DNA of 64,000 nt from Vibrio sp. CAU 1672 (GTDB lineage Bacteria; Pseudomonadota; Gammaproteobacteria; Enterobacterales; Vibrionaceae): assembly GCF_029223195.1 (NCBI RefSeq), contig NZ_JARHUF010000022.1, positions 1-64,000 on the forward strand, in the 5' to 3' direction. Below, one piece after another: positions 25,270-34,292 of this stretch. A model generated the notes under the pieces. That model was not told the DNA's origin. It was given only the letters and a program-made list of their open reading frames with translations, and searched no databases. Each line of letters starts with the position of its first letter. Position 1 is the stretch's first letter. A program made the position numbers and the translations under genes.

Positions 25270-26196
25270 ATGGTTTTAGGGTACATCGCAATGGCTGCAA
25301 CACTGTTTTTGTGGTCCGGTTTTTTCTTATCATTAAGAGGCGGACCGGTCACCAGTCTGCACCCAGCCGATATCGCCTTGGCAAGATTTGTCATTCCCAC
25401 TCTGGTTTTAATGCCATTTGTTGCTAAATACCGTGCCCAACTAAAAGCCACACCGGTAAAGTACCTGTTCGGTGTGACTCTGGGCAGCGGCTTGCCTTAC
25501 CTGCTGGTCGCCGGTACCGCAATGCAAACCGTTCCAGTCGCACACGGCAGTGCCATGATCCCCGGGACACTACCTCTGTTCGTCTCAGCAATCGCTGTGC
25601 TGTTTTACCACCAAGCATTAAGCAAACAGCGTATTATTGGCCTGATAGCAGTGTTGCTCGGCATCAGTAGCTTTCTCCTGTCCAATCTGGGGGGAAGCTA
25701 TCAATCGGAGTTGCTTCAAGGCCATGGGCTACTCCTGCTTGGTAGCCTGATGTGGGCCATTTTTACCATTAGCGCCCGCGTTGCCAACTTAAACACATAC
25801 GCCTGTGCCGGGCTGGTTGCTATATTCTCGCTTGTGATGTTGTTGGCTGCCATCTCGTTCGGGTGGTTACCCAGCCTACTTGCAGAAACCCCTGTTGAGC
25901 AGTGGCCATGGAAAGCATTAACCTGGCACCTGCTACTGCAAGGCGTTGGCGCAGGGCTACTGGCCTCCTTTACCTTCATATATTCAATAAAAACCATTGG
26001 CGCCGAAGCCAGTGCCGCGTTGGGATCTTTAACTCCCGTTGTGGCAACTTTGTTGGCTTACCTGGTATTTAATGAAATTCCAGACAACATCACTTTGATC
26101 GCATTGATGTTTGTAACCGGAGGAAGCATTCTGGCTAGCAATGTGTTTATGAATCAAGCTCAGCACAATCAATATCAACCTCACATTCGCAGATAG
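25270..26196 (+). CDS. EamA/DMT-superfamily transporter
   Basis: 308 residues with ten hydrophobic segments in two EamA repeats (about 5-138 and 150-290). The second repeat ends in the usual ASAALGSLTPVVATLLAYLVFNE. AAGGATAAAG lies upstream of the ATG. Probably an exporter of an amino acid or related metabolite under the adjacent Lrp-type regulator. The substrate is unknown. Confidence 0.9.
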   Translation: MVLGYIAMAATLFLWSGFFLSLRGGPVTSLHPADIALARFVIPTLVLMPFVAKYRAQLKATPVKYLFGVTLGSGLPYLLVAGTAMQTVPVAHGSAMIPGTLPLFVSAIAVLFYHQALSKQRIIGLIAVLLGISSFLLSNLGGSYQSELLQGHGLLLLGSLMWAIFTISARVANLNTYACAGLVAIFSLVMLLAAISFGWLPSLLAETPVEQWPWKALTWHLLLQGVGAGLLASFTFIYSIKTIGAEASAALGSLTPVVATLLAYLVFNEIPDNITLIALMFVTGGSILASNVFMNQAQHNQYQPHIRR

Positions 26197-26298
26197 AGGT
26201 AAAAAAAAGGATAATCAGCAGTAAGCGCTTGAAACACAAAGCATCGGTAGCTATCCTTCGCGTTATAACGAATAAAATCAAGGAATGAAACAGACGTT

Positions 26299-26970
26299 AT
26301 GCCGGCAACTCACAACAAAGAAGAACTGCATGGTTTTCTAAAAACAGGGATTAAGTTATCAGTCTGTTTTGAATTTAACTCCACCGACAAATACACCTAC
26401 ACCTCAACCTACCTCGGCTTAAAAGAAAATGCGTATCTGATCCTTGATATCCCAATACGCTTACTTGAAGAACTGGCTTTAAGACAACTGAATAATGCGG
26501 ATGTGATCATTCGCGGAGTGGCCGATACTGAACTGGGTCATGTCATTGCTTTTAAAACCAGTGTGTTGATGCATATTGTTAAGCCCTCTCCGTTATTATT
26601 TGTTCGCATACCAAACAATTTTGCAACCAAGCCAATCAGAGAGTACGGCAGATACAAGCTTGATCAGCCTTGCCAGATTGATCATCAGAACAATATTTAT
26701 GAAGGTACGTTAGTTGATTTTTCTCTTTCCGGATGTGGTATTGCAACCCAAATCGAACCGGAGTTCAAAGTCGGGGCAGAGGTAATCATTACGTCGCCAC
26801 TCGATAACGATATTGGCAAAGACAACCAATGCAAAGTAGCAAACATCAAGAAAATGACCAAAGGCTGGATCATCGGTATTCAGTTTAGCCATCCCATTGA
26901 GATGAAAGAAGAACTAAAACACAACTTAATTGAACTGTCTTTTGCCGCCAGCTCCAACTTGCAACCCTAG
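26299..26970 (+). CDS. PilZ-domain c-di-GMP receptor (YcgR-like)
   Basis: 223 residues: an N-terminal YcgR-type (PilZN) region (about 10-115) followed by PilZ (about 116-215). The c-di-GMP motif is complete: an arginine-rich REYGRYKL (RxxxR) and, about 25 residues later, DFSLSGCG (D-x-S-x-x-G). YcgR proteins slow flagella or adjust surface behaviour when c-di-GMP is high. No flagellar genes are adjacent. The ATG has only a weak ribosome site. Confidence 0.88.
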   Translation: MPATHNKEELHGFLKTGIKLSVCFEFNSTDKYTYTSTYLGLKENAYLILDIPIRLLEELALRQLNNADVIIRGVADTELGHVIAFKTSVLMHIVKPSPLLFVRIPNNFATKPIREYGRYKLDQPCQIDHQNNIYEGTLVDFSLSGCGIATQIEPEFKVGAEVIITSPLDNDIGKDNQCKVANIKKMTKGWIIGIQFSHPIEMKEELKHNLIELSFAASSNLQP

Positions 26971-27009
26971 CCTGAGTCCACTGCGACACAGGTCAGTTAC
27001 AGCGAGTTC

Positions 27010-29589
27010 TCATCGCTCGACCCAAAAACGCTGTTTAAAGTCGACAAAAGCCTGGTGCAGAGCCTTTTCCTTGATCGGCTTAAGCAACACATAGTTTGCT
27101 CCCGCCGCGATAAAGGCGTCGCTGGTCTCCTGCTGTGTATCAGCGGTACACGCATAGATTGGCGTTCCCAGTTTGAGGGTTTGACGTATCTCCTGAGTAA
27201 TTTCCACCCCTCCCAAGTGGGGCAGTTGATTATCCATCAGGATCAAATCGTAACTGTTAGCCTTAAGCAAACGTATGGCTTCCAGGCCATCTTTCGCCCA
27301 CTCGACTTGCATTTTGTACTTGTCGCAAAACGCTTTGAGAATAAAAGCGTTGGTATGATTGTCTTCAACCATCAGCACTTTCAATTTTTCAGAAAATAAT
27401 TCTGATGCAGGAAGACTATTTTCGACCGCTCGGGTGGAATACGACTTATGCTGAGCTTTGACTGGTAACGTTAGAACAAATCGTGTCCCATGCCCTTTTT
27501 GACTGCTCACTGTGATACTACCGTTCAGCATTTCAACCAAATTTTTTACAATCGTTAAACCGAGACCGCTACCACCGTACTCACGTGTCGTAGTTTCCTC
27601 CTCCTGAACAAAAGGCTCAAAAATCTGATCGAGCTTTTTACCGTCAATACCAATACCGGTATCTTGCAGCTCTACCTTCAGTACGCTGTCATTCACGTCA
27701 CCATCTTGAACGAGGGACGCACTGAGGCTAATGGTTCCGCTTGGAGTAAACTTAACCGCGTTGCTGACTAAATTAAACAAAATCTGATTCAAACGCACTT
27801 GATCGGAATAGATCTCAAGATTGTCAGCCAGCTGATTATCAATTTCGAGCATCACGCCTTTTTTATCACAAATCGGACGGTAGATGTTTTCTAACGTTCT
27901 GATGCTATTGGAAAAAGAAAACGGATACTTTTGAATATTAAACTTACCCTGATCGATTTTTGAAAAATCGAGAATATCATTCAGCACAGCGAGCAAATGC
28001 TCACCACTCTGGCATAAAACGTCGATTTGTTTTTGCTGCTCCCGATCAGATAACGAGTCTTTCAAAAGCTGCGCGACGCCAAGAATACCATTGATTGGCG
28101 TACGGATTTCATGGCTCATTTTGGCCAGAAAATCAGCTCGCGCCTGGGCAGACTTTTCCGCTTCCCTACGTGCCAGGTTACTTTGTTTTTCAGCTTCAAT
28201 CAGAGTGGTGATATCTTGCCCCTGAACGATAATTCCACTCACATTCCCCTCTACCCGGATAGGCGACAAGTTCCAGCGAAAGATCTTATCTCCAATGGGG
28301 ACATTGACTCCAGTCAGCGTCGCACCCTGGGCTGCCATTGTTAAGTGAGGGGATAACTTGTGCTTGAACAACTGGAAAACTGGCTGCATCGTGTCACAGG
28401 TATCATCTCGTTCAACTACCAACTCCTTGCGCGCCGCTGGGTTCATCTGAATAAGAATCCGCTGCTCTGACCAAACCATAATCGGTGATAACGCAAAGTT
28501 AAACAGGTCTCGAAACGATTCCTTCTGTGACTCTAACTCTTCAAAAGTTCTTTCCAGGGTGTAACCAATATGGCTAAACTCTTCAATGTCAGAACCCGAA
28601 AAACGGGCAAAACCCGACTCGCCCCGCGCTGACTTGGTGTAGGACATAAGTGAATCTAGTGCTCTGGTGAGCTTACTTTCGATCCATTCTCTACTTAGCA
28701 ACGCGATCATCATCAAACCGATAACCGAAACCAGCAGCGCCAGGCCATGTTGAAACTGCAGCGTGACCACATTTTTATTGTCCTGAACCGTCAACAAAGT
28801 CAGTTCAGTTGTCACAGAGTTCACCTCTATCGGTGTTCTGATAACCAGCAAACTATCTAATAAGTATTGGCTCTCACTTCCAACGCCAATGTCTTCTACA
28901 TTGTATGCGTGGTTTTTGTCCACCGATTTGGCCAGAGTTCGGTCACCAACCACCAGCAACACATCATCGACGTTACTGTCACTTTTCAGCTTTTCCATCA
29001 ACGCAAAATTGTTATCCAACACAATAGCGATATAGGAGTGCCCCAACACTTCACTGGCCTGGGGGCTCAAAACAGGTACCCTGCGGGCCAGTATATGTCG
29101 CTGCCCCATCAGTGTTTGTGGGCTTAAGTAGTACCAGTTATTGCTATAGTTTATTTTGTTCGCCAGCGACTCCAGAGCAGCTTCATTTAACCCATAAAAA
29201 AGCGCATTACCATCATCCCAGATGATCTGATTGTGATCAGCCAGAAAACGAATTTCAGGTGTATGGGAAGGATCGTTTTGATCAATGCTCAAATAGTAAT
29301 AATTAAGTGCATCCAGATCCGGCTGGCCAAAGAAACCACTTACAGCGTGACTCCTGGCATTACTGTCCTGATGGATCTGGATAGCCGCTAAATGATTATC
29401 GAGGATGTTGTGGATCAACGCCGAAGTTTGCTGTTGGTTTCGCTCCACTTCCTGCCAAATGATCTGCTTAGAGAAATAATAGCTCTGGATGAAGATACCG
29501 AAGATGATCGGAGCTAATACCAAAACAATGATACGGGTAATGAGCGTCGCCAATGAACGACGCTTAGCTGGGGTTACTTTCGCTGTCAT
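27010..29589 (-). CDS. luxQ: Autoinducer-2 sensor kinase/phosphatase LuxQ
   Basis: A hybrid kinase that, with LuxP, feeds phosphate to LuxU/LuxO when AI-2 is absent and drains it when AI-2 is bound. From the ATG at 29589 it has 859 residues, the same as V. harveyi LuxQ. Membrane segments at about 18-37 and 281-300 flank the periplasmic tandem-PAS domain. A cytoplasmic PAS follows, then the H box with His493 (KMSHEIRTPING), the ATPase (QDTGIGID, GGSGLGL) and a receiver with Asp786 (LILMDNQLPHLGG). The start shares its A with the luxP stop (TGATG), so translation is coupled. Confidence 0.97.
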   Translation of the reverse strand: MTAKVTPAKRRSLATLITRIIVLVLAPIIFGIFIQSYYFSKQIIWQEVERNQQQTSALIHNILDNHLAAIQIHQDSNARSHAVSGFFGQPDLDALNYYYLSIDQNDPSHTPEIRFLADHNQIIWDDGNALFYGLNEAALESLANKINYSNNWYYLSPQTLMGQRHILARRVPVLSPQASEVLGHSYIAIVLDNNFALMEKLKSDSNVDDVLLVVGDRTLAKSVDKNHAYNVEDIGVGSESQYLLDSLLVIRTPIEVNSVTTELTLLTVQDNKNVVTLQFQHGLALLVSVIGLMMIALLSREWIESKLTRALDSLMSYTKSARGESGFARFSGSDIEEFSHIGYTLERTFEELESQKESFRDLFNFALSPIMVWSEQRILIQMNPAARKELVVERDDTCDTMQPVFQLFKHKLSPHLTMAAQGATLTGVNVPIGDKIFRWNLSPIRVEGNVSGIIVQGQDITTLIEAEKQSNLARREAEKSAQARADFLAKMSHEIRTPINGILGVAQLLKDSLSDREQQKQIDVLCQSGEHLLAVLNDILDFSKIDQGKFNIQKYPFSFSNSIRTLENIYRPICDKKGVMLEIDNQLADNLEIYSDQVRLNQILFNLVSNAVKFTPSGTISLSASLVQDGDVNDSVLKVELQDTGIGIDGKKLDQIFEPFVQEEETTTREYGGSGLGLTIVKNLVEMLNGSITVSSQKGHGTRFVLTLPVKAQHKSYSTRAVENSLPASELFSEKLKVLMVEDNHTNAFILKAFCDKYKMQVEWAKDGLEAIRLLKANSYDLILMDNQLPHLGGVEITQEIRQTLKLGTPIYACTADTQQETSDAFIAAGANYVLLKPIKEKALHQAFVDFKQRFWVER

Positions 29590-30713
29590 CAATTATCTGA
29601 GTATCTGAATGCGCGTTTCTTAAGTTTATTGATACGTTCAGGCGAATCATTTTTAGTGACAATTTCAAAACGGCCTGAGTACACAGTAGGCACCGCCTTT
29701 CCCTCTAAATCCCATTTAATCGCTTCTGCCATCGCAATCCCTGTGTCATCATTCATTCGCATAACCGTTACATCCAACTTACCCTGCTGAATGGCAGCAA
29801 GCTCCGCCGAACCACCGCCCCAGCCGTTAATCAGGACGTCCTCTCGCCCGAGCTCTTCCAGCGCTTCCACCGCACCAAGCGCAACATCCGTTGAACAGGC
29901 ATAAATAAAGTCAACATCAGGGTATTTCTCTAAACTGGTCTTGGCTGCCAGATAACCGGACTCTTTGGTGGCTTTGGTATAAAACGCAGACTGCAGCTCA
30001 AAATCGTGATTATGCTTTACCTGTTGAATGAACGTATCACCTCGAGCGTCACTGATATAACCTTCAGAAAAATAAAGCACACTATAGGAACTATGCTTGG
30101 GGAAGTAATAACCAAATTCTGCCGCCAAAGCACGGCTGCCCTCAGCATGATCAAATCCCACATACATAAGAGGCTGATGACTTTCCCACTCTCTCACTGG
30201 TGTGGTGATGTTCTGCAAAATAATTTTGGTTTTCTTGGAATCCAGAACATGTTCAATAAACTTACGATGCCGGGTCGTATCCAGAGTGAAGATCAGATAG
30301 TCCGATTTACTCTGCAATGCCTCCATCAGAGAAACGCTTTGCTGCTTCACATCCGCATTTGGTCGGGTGAACACTTGGTTGATTTGGTAGCTGATACCCA
30401 ACTTATCTAAGCGCTTTTCAAATGCCGCAATGTTACGCACCCAGTAATCCGAAACCTGCTGTCCCGGATAAACCACCGAAATTTTGATTGGTCGCTGCTT
30501 CTCCAGGTCAATCGGCACCGGTCTGCCACGCACCGCTTCGCTCATTTGCTCGGTTAGTTGCTTTTGCTCAGGAAACTGTTCAAGAAAATCCTTATATGCC
30601 CAATAGCCATTAAGCACTTGCGATGCCTGAGATGCGGGGGATGCGGGGGATGCGGGGGATGCGGGGGATGCCGCAACCATAGCTATCAAAGAAAATAACA
30701 ACGTTGTTCTCAT
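29589..30713 (-). CDS. luxP: Autoinducer-2 binding protein LuxP
   Basis: A periplasmic sugar-binding-type protein that binds the furanosyl borate diester AI-2 and regulates LuxQ. It has 374 residues against 365 in V. harveyi, as I recall. The ligand residues align with a constant offset of nine: Q86, S88 and W91 (GQQVSDYW) for Q77, S79 and W82; the downstream CSTDVALG, NGWGGGS and VMRMND motifs are intact. The nine extra residues are three additional Ser-Pro-Ala triplets at the end of the signal peptide (ASPASPASPASPASQAS), encoded by a perfect 9-bp tandem repeat. Confidence 0.97.
   Translation of the reverse strand: MRTTLLFSLIAMVAASPASPASPASPASQASQVLNGYWAYKDFLEQFPEQKQLTEQMSEAVRGRPVPIDLEKQRPIKISVVYPGQQVSDYWVRNIAAFEKRLDKLGISYQINQVFTRPNADVKQQSVSLMEALQSKSDYLIFTLDTTRHRKFIEHVLDSKKTKIILQNITTPVREWESHQPLMYVGFDHAEGSRALAAEFGYYFPKHSSYSVLYFSEGYISDARGDTFIQQVKHNHDFELQSAFYTKATKESGYLAAKTSLEKYPDVDFIYACSTDVALGAVEALEELGREDVLINGWGGGSAELAAIQQGKLDVTVMRMNDDTGIAMAEAIKWDLEGKAVPTVYSGRFEIVTKNDSPERINKLKKRAFRYSDN
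30631..30666 (-). repeat. 9-bp tandem repeat in the luxP signal-peptide region
   Basis: Four exact copies of GATGCGGGG, flanked by a degenerate copy on each side (30622-30630 and 30667-30675). Each unit adds Ser-Pro-Ala without shifting the frame, so slippage would change the length of the signal-peptide C-region and mature N-terminus and leave LuxP in frame. Confidence 0.95.
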
Positions 30714-30790
30714 TTCGTGCTCTTTTATCTTTTTAATTTTTACGAGCGCTATCTTGCTCTTTTCACCTAGCCGATCCTACTTCATATATG

Positions 30791-30812
30791 AGCGTTATTT
30801 TCCTTTAACGCT
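30791..30812. promoter_or_regulatory. Inverted repeat upstream of luxP
   Basis: AGCGTTA and TAACGCT form a perfect 7-bp inverted repeat with an 8-bp spacer, about 80 bp before the luxP start. It is a plausible operator; the regulator is not identified. Confidence 0.35.
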
Positions 30813-30953
30813 GGCACACTAACCATATTCAAATGGATTAGGGTGCGAACTCATTATGAGCCAGAGCTATAGGAAATGATACCCAAAATCGAGAATTTAC
30901 TGCCGTGGTTGCTTACTTATATGACCATAGAGTCCAAATGACATTATTCAAGC

Positions 30954-31271
30954 TTAATCTTCGAGAACAGTGTAGCAAACGGCACTCGTGACACTGTAAC
31001 TCAAGATGGCTCGGCCATTAACCAAGTTTTCTTTTTTCTCTTTTGACAACTGCTTAATAAAATACTCAGTTTTGAGTGCCTGGCTTTTGTTCGCGACAGG
31101 CATCGACCACTCCAGCTGCAGCGGCCCTTTACCCTTGAGCGCTTTCGCCCCGGTTCCTGATTGATGCTGTTTGAAGCGCCTTTCCACATCATTAGTCACC
31201 CCGCAATAGAGAGCATTACGGTTATTGCGGATTAGGTAGACGCTCCAATAAGTGCCCGTCGGTTGATTCAT
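30954..31271 (-). CDS. GIY-YIG nuclease-superfamily protein
   Basis: 105 residues with a single GIY-YIG fold, as in the YhbQ family: VYLIRNNRNALYCGVTNDVERRFKQHQ contains the Tyr, the GVT and the catalytic Arg region, and TEYFIKQLSKEKKENLV follows. Related small proteins act on DNA. It overlaps the end of yceH by 4 bp (ATGA), so the two are cotranscribed. Confidence 0.9.
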   Translation of the reverse strand: MNQPTGTYWSVYLIRNNRNALYCGVTNDVERRFKQHQSGTGAKALKGKGPLQLEWSMPVANKSQALKTEYFIKQLSKEKKENLVNGRAILSYSVTSAVCYTVLED

Positions 31272-31918
31272 GAAAGCAACGAATCTACCTGCTGTTTTAA
31301 CGTCTCTAAATCTGCGCGTAACTGAGAGACTTCTTCTTCCAGCTGAGCAATGCGGTCAGAGCTTGGTGTGCTCACTGTTGACGCCATAGCAACCTCAGTC
31401 ACGTCAACTTCACCACAAAACAGATGCATATAGCGAGACTCTCGCTTTCCGGCCTCACGCGGTAGTTTCACCACCAAGGGGCCACGCTCTTGATCGGCCA
31501 GTTGTTCAACAACCGATTCAACTTCTTTGACGTCATTAAACGTAGCCAGGCGATTAGTACGAGTACGGATTTCACCAGGGGTTTGTGCACCACGCAAAAG
31601 CAGGCAGCAGATAATACCCTTCTCCTGCTTAGTTAACTGCAGATCGCCGAACTCGGTATTACAAAAACGATGTTGGTATTTGCTAACCCGACTATTAAAG
31701 CCACTTTCATCACTGACCAGCCGGCGCTCTATCAGTGCATCAACGGCATCCAAAACCTCTGCCTCAGACAAAGACATTACTGGGTCTCGGTTACTTTTTT
31801 GGTTACAGGCGTTGGTCAACGCATTCAGGCTTAGGGGGTACTGATCTGGGGTAGTGGCTTCTTTTTCAATTAAGCAGCCAATCACTCTTGCTTCAATTGC
31901 CGTGAGCTCAACTTTCAT
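31268..31918 (-). CDS. yceH: YceH family protein (DUF480/UPF0502)
   Basis: About 216 residues with two winged-helix-like DUF480 repeats (LTAIEARVIGCLIEKEATTPDQYPLS and QEKGIICCLLLRGAQTPGEIRTRTN) and a C-terminal coiled coil (IAQLEEEVSQLRADLETLKQQVDSLL). Two adjacent ATG codons (31921 and 31918) are both served by AAGGAA; MKVELT matches the family start. The molecular role is not established. Confidence 0.92.
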   Translation of the reverse strand: MKVELTAIEARVIGCLIEKEATTPDQYPLSLNALTNACNQKSNRDPVMSLSEAEVLDAVDALIERRLVSDESGFNSRVSKYQHRFCNTEFGDLQLTKQEKGIICCLLLRGAQTPGEIRTRTNRLATFNDVKEVESVVEQLADQERGPLVVKLPREAGKRESRYMHLFCGEVDVTEVAMASTVSTPSSDRIAQLEEEVSQLRADLETLKQQVDSLLS

Positions 31919-31953
31919 CATGCATTTCCTTATTATTGTTTGCATTTGAGGTT

Positions 31954-31993
31954 GAATGCCGGGAAAAGAGCTGCATGCTTTGACCCGGCATTC
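31954..31993. repeat. Hairpin upstream of yceH
   Basis: GAATGCCGGG and CCCGGCATTC form a perfect 10-bp stem around a 20-nt loop that can fold further (AAAG/CTTT). It sits between the 72-aa gene and yceH on the minus strand. There is no T run, so it may be an operator or mRNA structure and not a terminator. Confidence 0.5.
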
Positions 31994-32012
31994 TAATGAA
32001 TGGAATGGGTCA

Positions 32013-32231
32013 TCAATGTTCTGAAAGAATCGGCACCCGTTTCATATTGCCGTTCTCATCAATCATCATTACTTTCGAGCGGTTAAGTTCAACCTCAGTA
32101 ATTTCTAATTTGGTTCTTTCTCTAATGTAAGCCGCTTTTAACTTCTCAGCCACCGAGCGTTTCACTGATTCATGCTCTTGACTTTCAGCAGGCTGAGGAG
32201 CGTTACCAGAGTTCATATCAAGTTTCATCAT
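32013..32231 (-). CDS. Small hypothetical protein
   Basis: 72 residues; hydrophilic, with a charged helical middle (SVKRSVAEKLKAAYIRERTKLEITEVELNRS) and a short tail KVMMIDENGNMKRVPI. There is no signal peptide. Two adjacent ATG codons could start it, and the ribosome site is weak. It is divergent from the DUF496 gene. I do not recognise a family. Confidence 0.6.
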   Translation of the reverse strand: MMKLDMNSGNAPQPAESQEHESVKRSVAEKLKAAYIRERTKLEITEVELNRSKVMMIDENGNMKRVPILSEH

Positions 32232-32464
32232 ATTGTCACTAATGTCGATGATGATATAGCGAAGCCTGGTTTATGACAATGCATCTATGCACGATGAAAG
32301 TCATTGACCAGTACATTCCCGGTCCATTTTGTTACCGAACAGCAGAATTGATGGATAAATGTGCAACCCTGCATCCGGTTTGATCTAAAGTCTGTTATGC
32401 AAAGACGTGTTGTGCTTTAATCGATAAAGATATTTGCCATTTTCACCATTTAGGAAAGGGAACT

Positions 32465-32779
32465 ATGAGTAGCGTATTTGAAATCGTCAATCAGGCTCGT
32501 CGTAAAAACAAACTGAAGCGTGAGCTGATAGACAATGAAAAAAAAGTTCGTGATAACCGCAAGCGCGTTGATCTTTTGGAAAACCTGCTGGACTACATCA
32601 AACCAGAAATGACACATGATGAAATTCTGGCTATTATCAAAAACATGAAGGCTGACTACGAAGATCGTGTTGATGACCACATCATCAAAAGCGCTGAAAT
32701 CTCTAAAGCTCGCCGTGACATCAGCCGTCGCATCCGCGAACTGACTGAAGAAGATAAACAGAGCAGCGGTAAAAAATAA
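32465..32779 (+). CDS. DUF496 (YeeX/UPF0265) family protein
   Basis: 104 residues, fully helical and charged, matching E. coli YeeX closely: RRKNKLKRELIDNEKKVRDN, then NRKRVDLLENLLDYIKPEMT and the near-invariant NMKADYEDRVDDHIIKSAE. It is probably cytoplasmic and oligomeric through coiled coils. Its role is not established. A strong AGGAAAGGGAACT ribosome site precedes the ATG, and a terminator follows. Confidence 0.92.
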   Translation: MSSVFEIVNQARRKNKLKRELIDNEKKVRDNRKRVDLLENLLDYIKPEMTHDEILAIIKNMKADYEDRVDDHIIKSAEISKARRDISRRIRELTEEDKQSSGKK

Positions 32780-32798
32780 ACCGTTATCCGGTTAAATC

Positions 32799-32832
32799 CC
32801 CCCGCGAGCATTTCCCCTTGTGGGGGTTATTT
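32799..32832 (+). terminator. Terminator of the DUF496 gene
   Basis: CCCCCGCGAG at 32799-32808 pairs with CTTGTGGGGG at 32817-32826 (two G-T wobbles, 10 bp, 8-nt loop), followed by TTATTTT. Confidence 0.8.
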
Positions 32833-32895
32833 TGTCAATCTATCGTCGTCTATGTACAATGCGGCTAATCTAAGCTCACTTGCCATCGCGACGTT

Positions 32896-34236
32896 ATGCC
32901 ATCTCCTACTACCTCTGCACCACCGACACTCGCCAAACAATTGTTTACCATGACATGGCCCATGCTGTTTGGTGTGCTATCCCTAATGAGCTTTCAGCTT
33001 GTCGACAGCGCTTTCATTGGCCAACTTGGCGTACTTCCATTGGCCGCCCAAGGCTTTACCCTGCCCTTACAGATGGTGATCATTGGTACTCAGGTAGGAC
33101 TTGGCATCGCAACAACTGCCGTAATCGCCAAAGCTCTTGGGGCCAGGCAAGACAAATACGCCAAACAGCTTGGCGGCTTGGTATTAATGATAGGTTCTAT
33201 CGGAGTGGCACTGTTCGGCGCACTGATCTGGTTGTTGCGCTATCCTATTTTGTCTTTGCTCAGCGCCCCAGAATCGGTTATGCCGATTATAGACAGCTAC
33301 TGGCCATGGTGGATTCTCAGCTCGTGGACGGGGGCGCTGCTGTATTTCTATTACAGTATTTGCCGGGCGAACGGCAATACCATGCTTCCCGGCACCATGA
33401 TGATGGTTACCAGTGGGATAAACCTGCTTCTGGATCCGCTGTTCATTTTCACCCTGGACATGGGGATCAACGGTGCGGCAATTGCCACCGTAGTGTCGTT
33501 TGCTGTCGGCCTTACTGTGGTTGCGCCACGGGTACAACGCAACCATTGGTCGTCGTTCCAGTGGCACGATCTAAACGTACTGAAAAGCATCGCATCAATT
33601 GGCAACATCATGGGACCGGCGATGGTCAGCCAGCTTCTGCCACCTCTCTCCTCAATGTTAGCAACCAAACTCCTTGCCGGCTTTGGTACGGCGGCCGTTG
33701 CCTCATGGGCGTTGGGTTCCCGATTTGAATTTTTTGCGATTGTTTCGGTCCTGGCACTAACCATGTCCATGCCGCCGATGATTGGCCGCCTGCTGGGAGC
33801 AAAAAACTATCCTGATATTCGTTCATTGGTGAACATCGCGATAAAATTCATCCTTATTTTTCAGCTACTTATTGCCGCCATCAGCTTTCTTTCCGCCAAA
33901 CGTTTAGCTTTGCTCATGACCAGCGACGGCAGTGTTGAACAAATATTGGCATCGCACCTCATGATCGTTCCGGTAAGCCTGGGCTCTCTGGGGGTATGTA
34001 TGTTAATGGTATCCGTTTGCAACGCGCTGGGTAAACCCTATACCGCTCTGAGGATTTCAGCGTTGCGCCTGTTCCTGTTTTTCCTGCCGTGCTTGTGGCT
34101 TGGCGCACAGTTAAACGGCATACAAGGCCTGTTGATGGGGGCCTGTCTGGGTAACATATTGGCCGGCATCTTCGCCTATTTGAACTACCGCAAGGCCATC
34201 CAGAGCCTGTCATCAACGGCTCTGCACACCCCATAG
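32896..34236 (+). CDS. MATE-family multidrug/sodium efflux pump
   Basis: 446 residues with about 12 hydrophobic segments in two halves; the conserved N-terminal part reads MTWPMLFGVLSLMSFQLVDSAFIGQLG, and the matching half-repeat starts near 240 (GPAMVSQLLPPLSSMLATKLLAGFG). MATE pumps export cationic drugs in exchange for Na+ or H+. It belongs to the DinF/NorM-like branch as far as can be judged. It is monocistronic. Confidence 0.93.
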   Translation: MPSPTTSAPPTLAKQLFTMTWPMLFGVLSLMSFQLVDSAFIGQLGVLPLAAQGFTLPLQMVIIGTQVGLGIATTAVIAKALGARQDKYAKQLGGLVLMIGSIGVALFGALIWLLRYPILSLLSAPESVMPIIDSYWPWWILSSWTGALLYFYYSICRANGNTMLPGTMMMVTSGINLLLDPLFIFTLDMGINGAAIATVVSFAVGLTVVAPRVQRNHWSSFQWHDLNVLKSIASIGNIMGPAMVSQLLPPLSSMLATKLLAGFGTAAVASWALGSRFEFFAIVSVLALTMSMPPMIGRLLGAKNYPDIRSLVNIAIKFILIFQLLIAAISFLSAKRLALLMTSDGSVEQILASHLMIVPVSLGSLGVCMLMVSVCNALGKPYTALRISALRLFLFFLPCLWLGAQLNGIQGLLMGACLGNILAGIFAYLNYRKAIQSLSSTALHTP

Positions 34237-34245
34237 CACATTCAA

Positions 34246-34270
34246 CAAAACCCTTCATTGGAGGGCTTTG
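34246..34270. terminator. Bidirectional terminator between convergent genes
   Basis: CAAAACCCT and AGGGCTTTG form a 9-position stem with one mismatch and a 7-nt loop, between the MATE gene and the oxidoreductase gene. Confidence 0.6.
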
Positions 34271-34292
34271 TTAGTTAATAGCTATCGGCAGA

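Noticed and set aside
30622..30675. Repeat array as a CRISPR
   Set aside because: The units are 9 bp, contiguous, without spacers, and lie in frame within luxP.
32880..33728. Long forward frame overlapping the MATE gene
   Set aside because: It is a shadow of the MATE coding sequence; the translated sequence has low-complexity His/Arg/Trp bias and no ribosome site.
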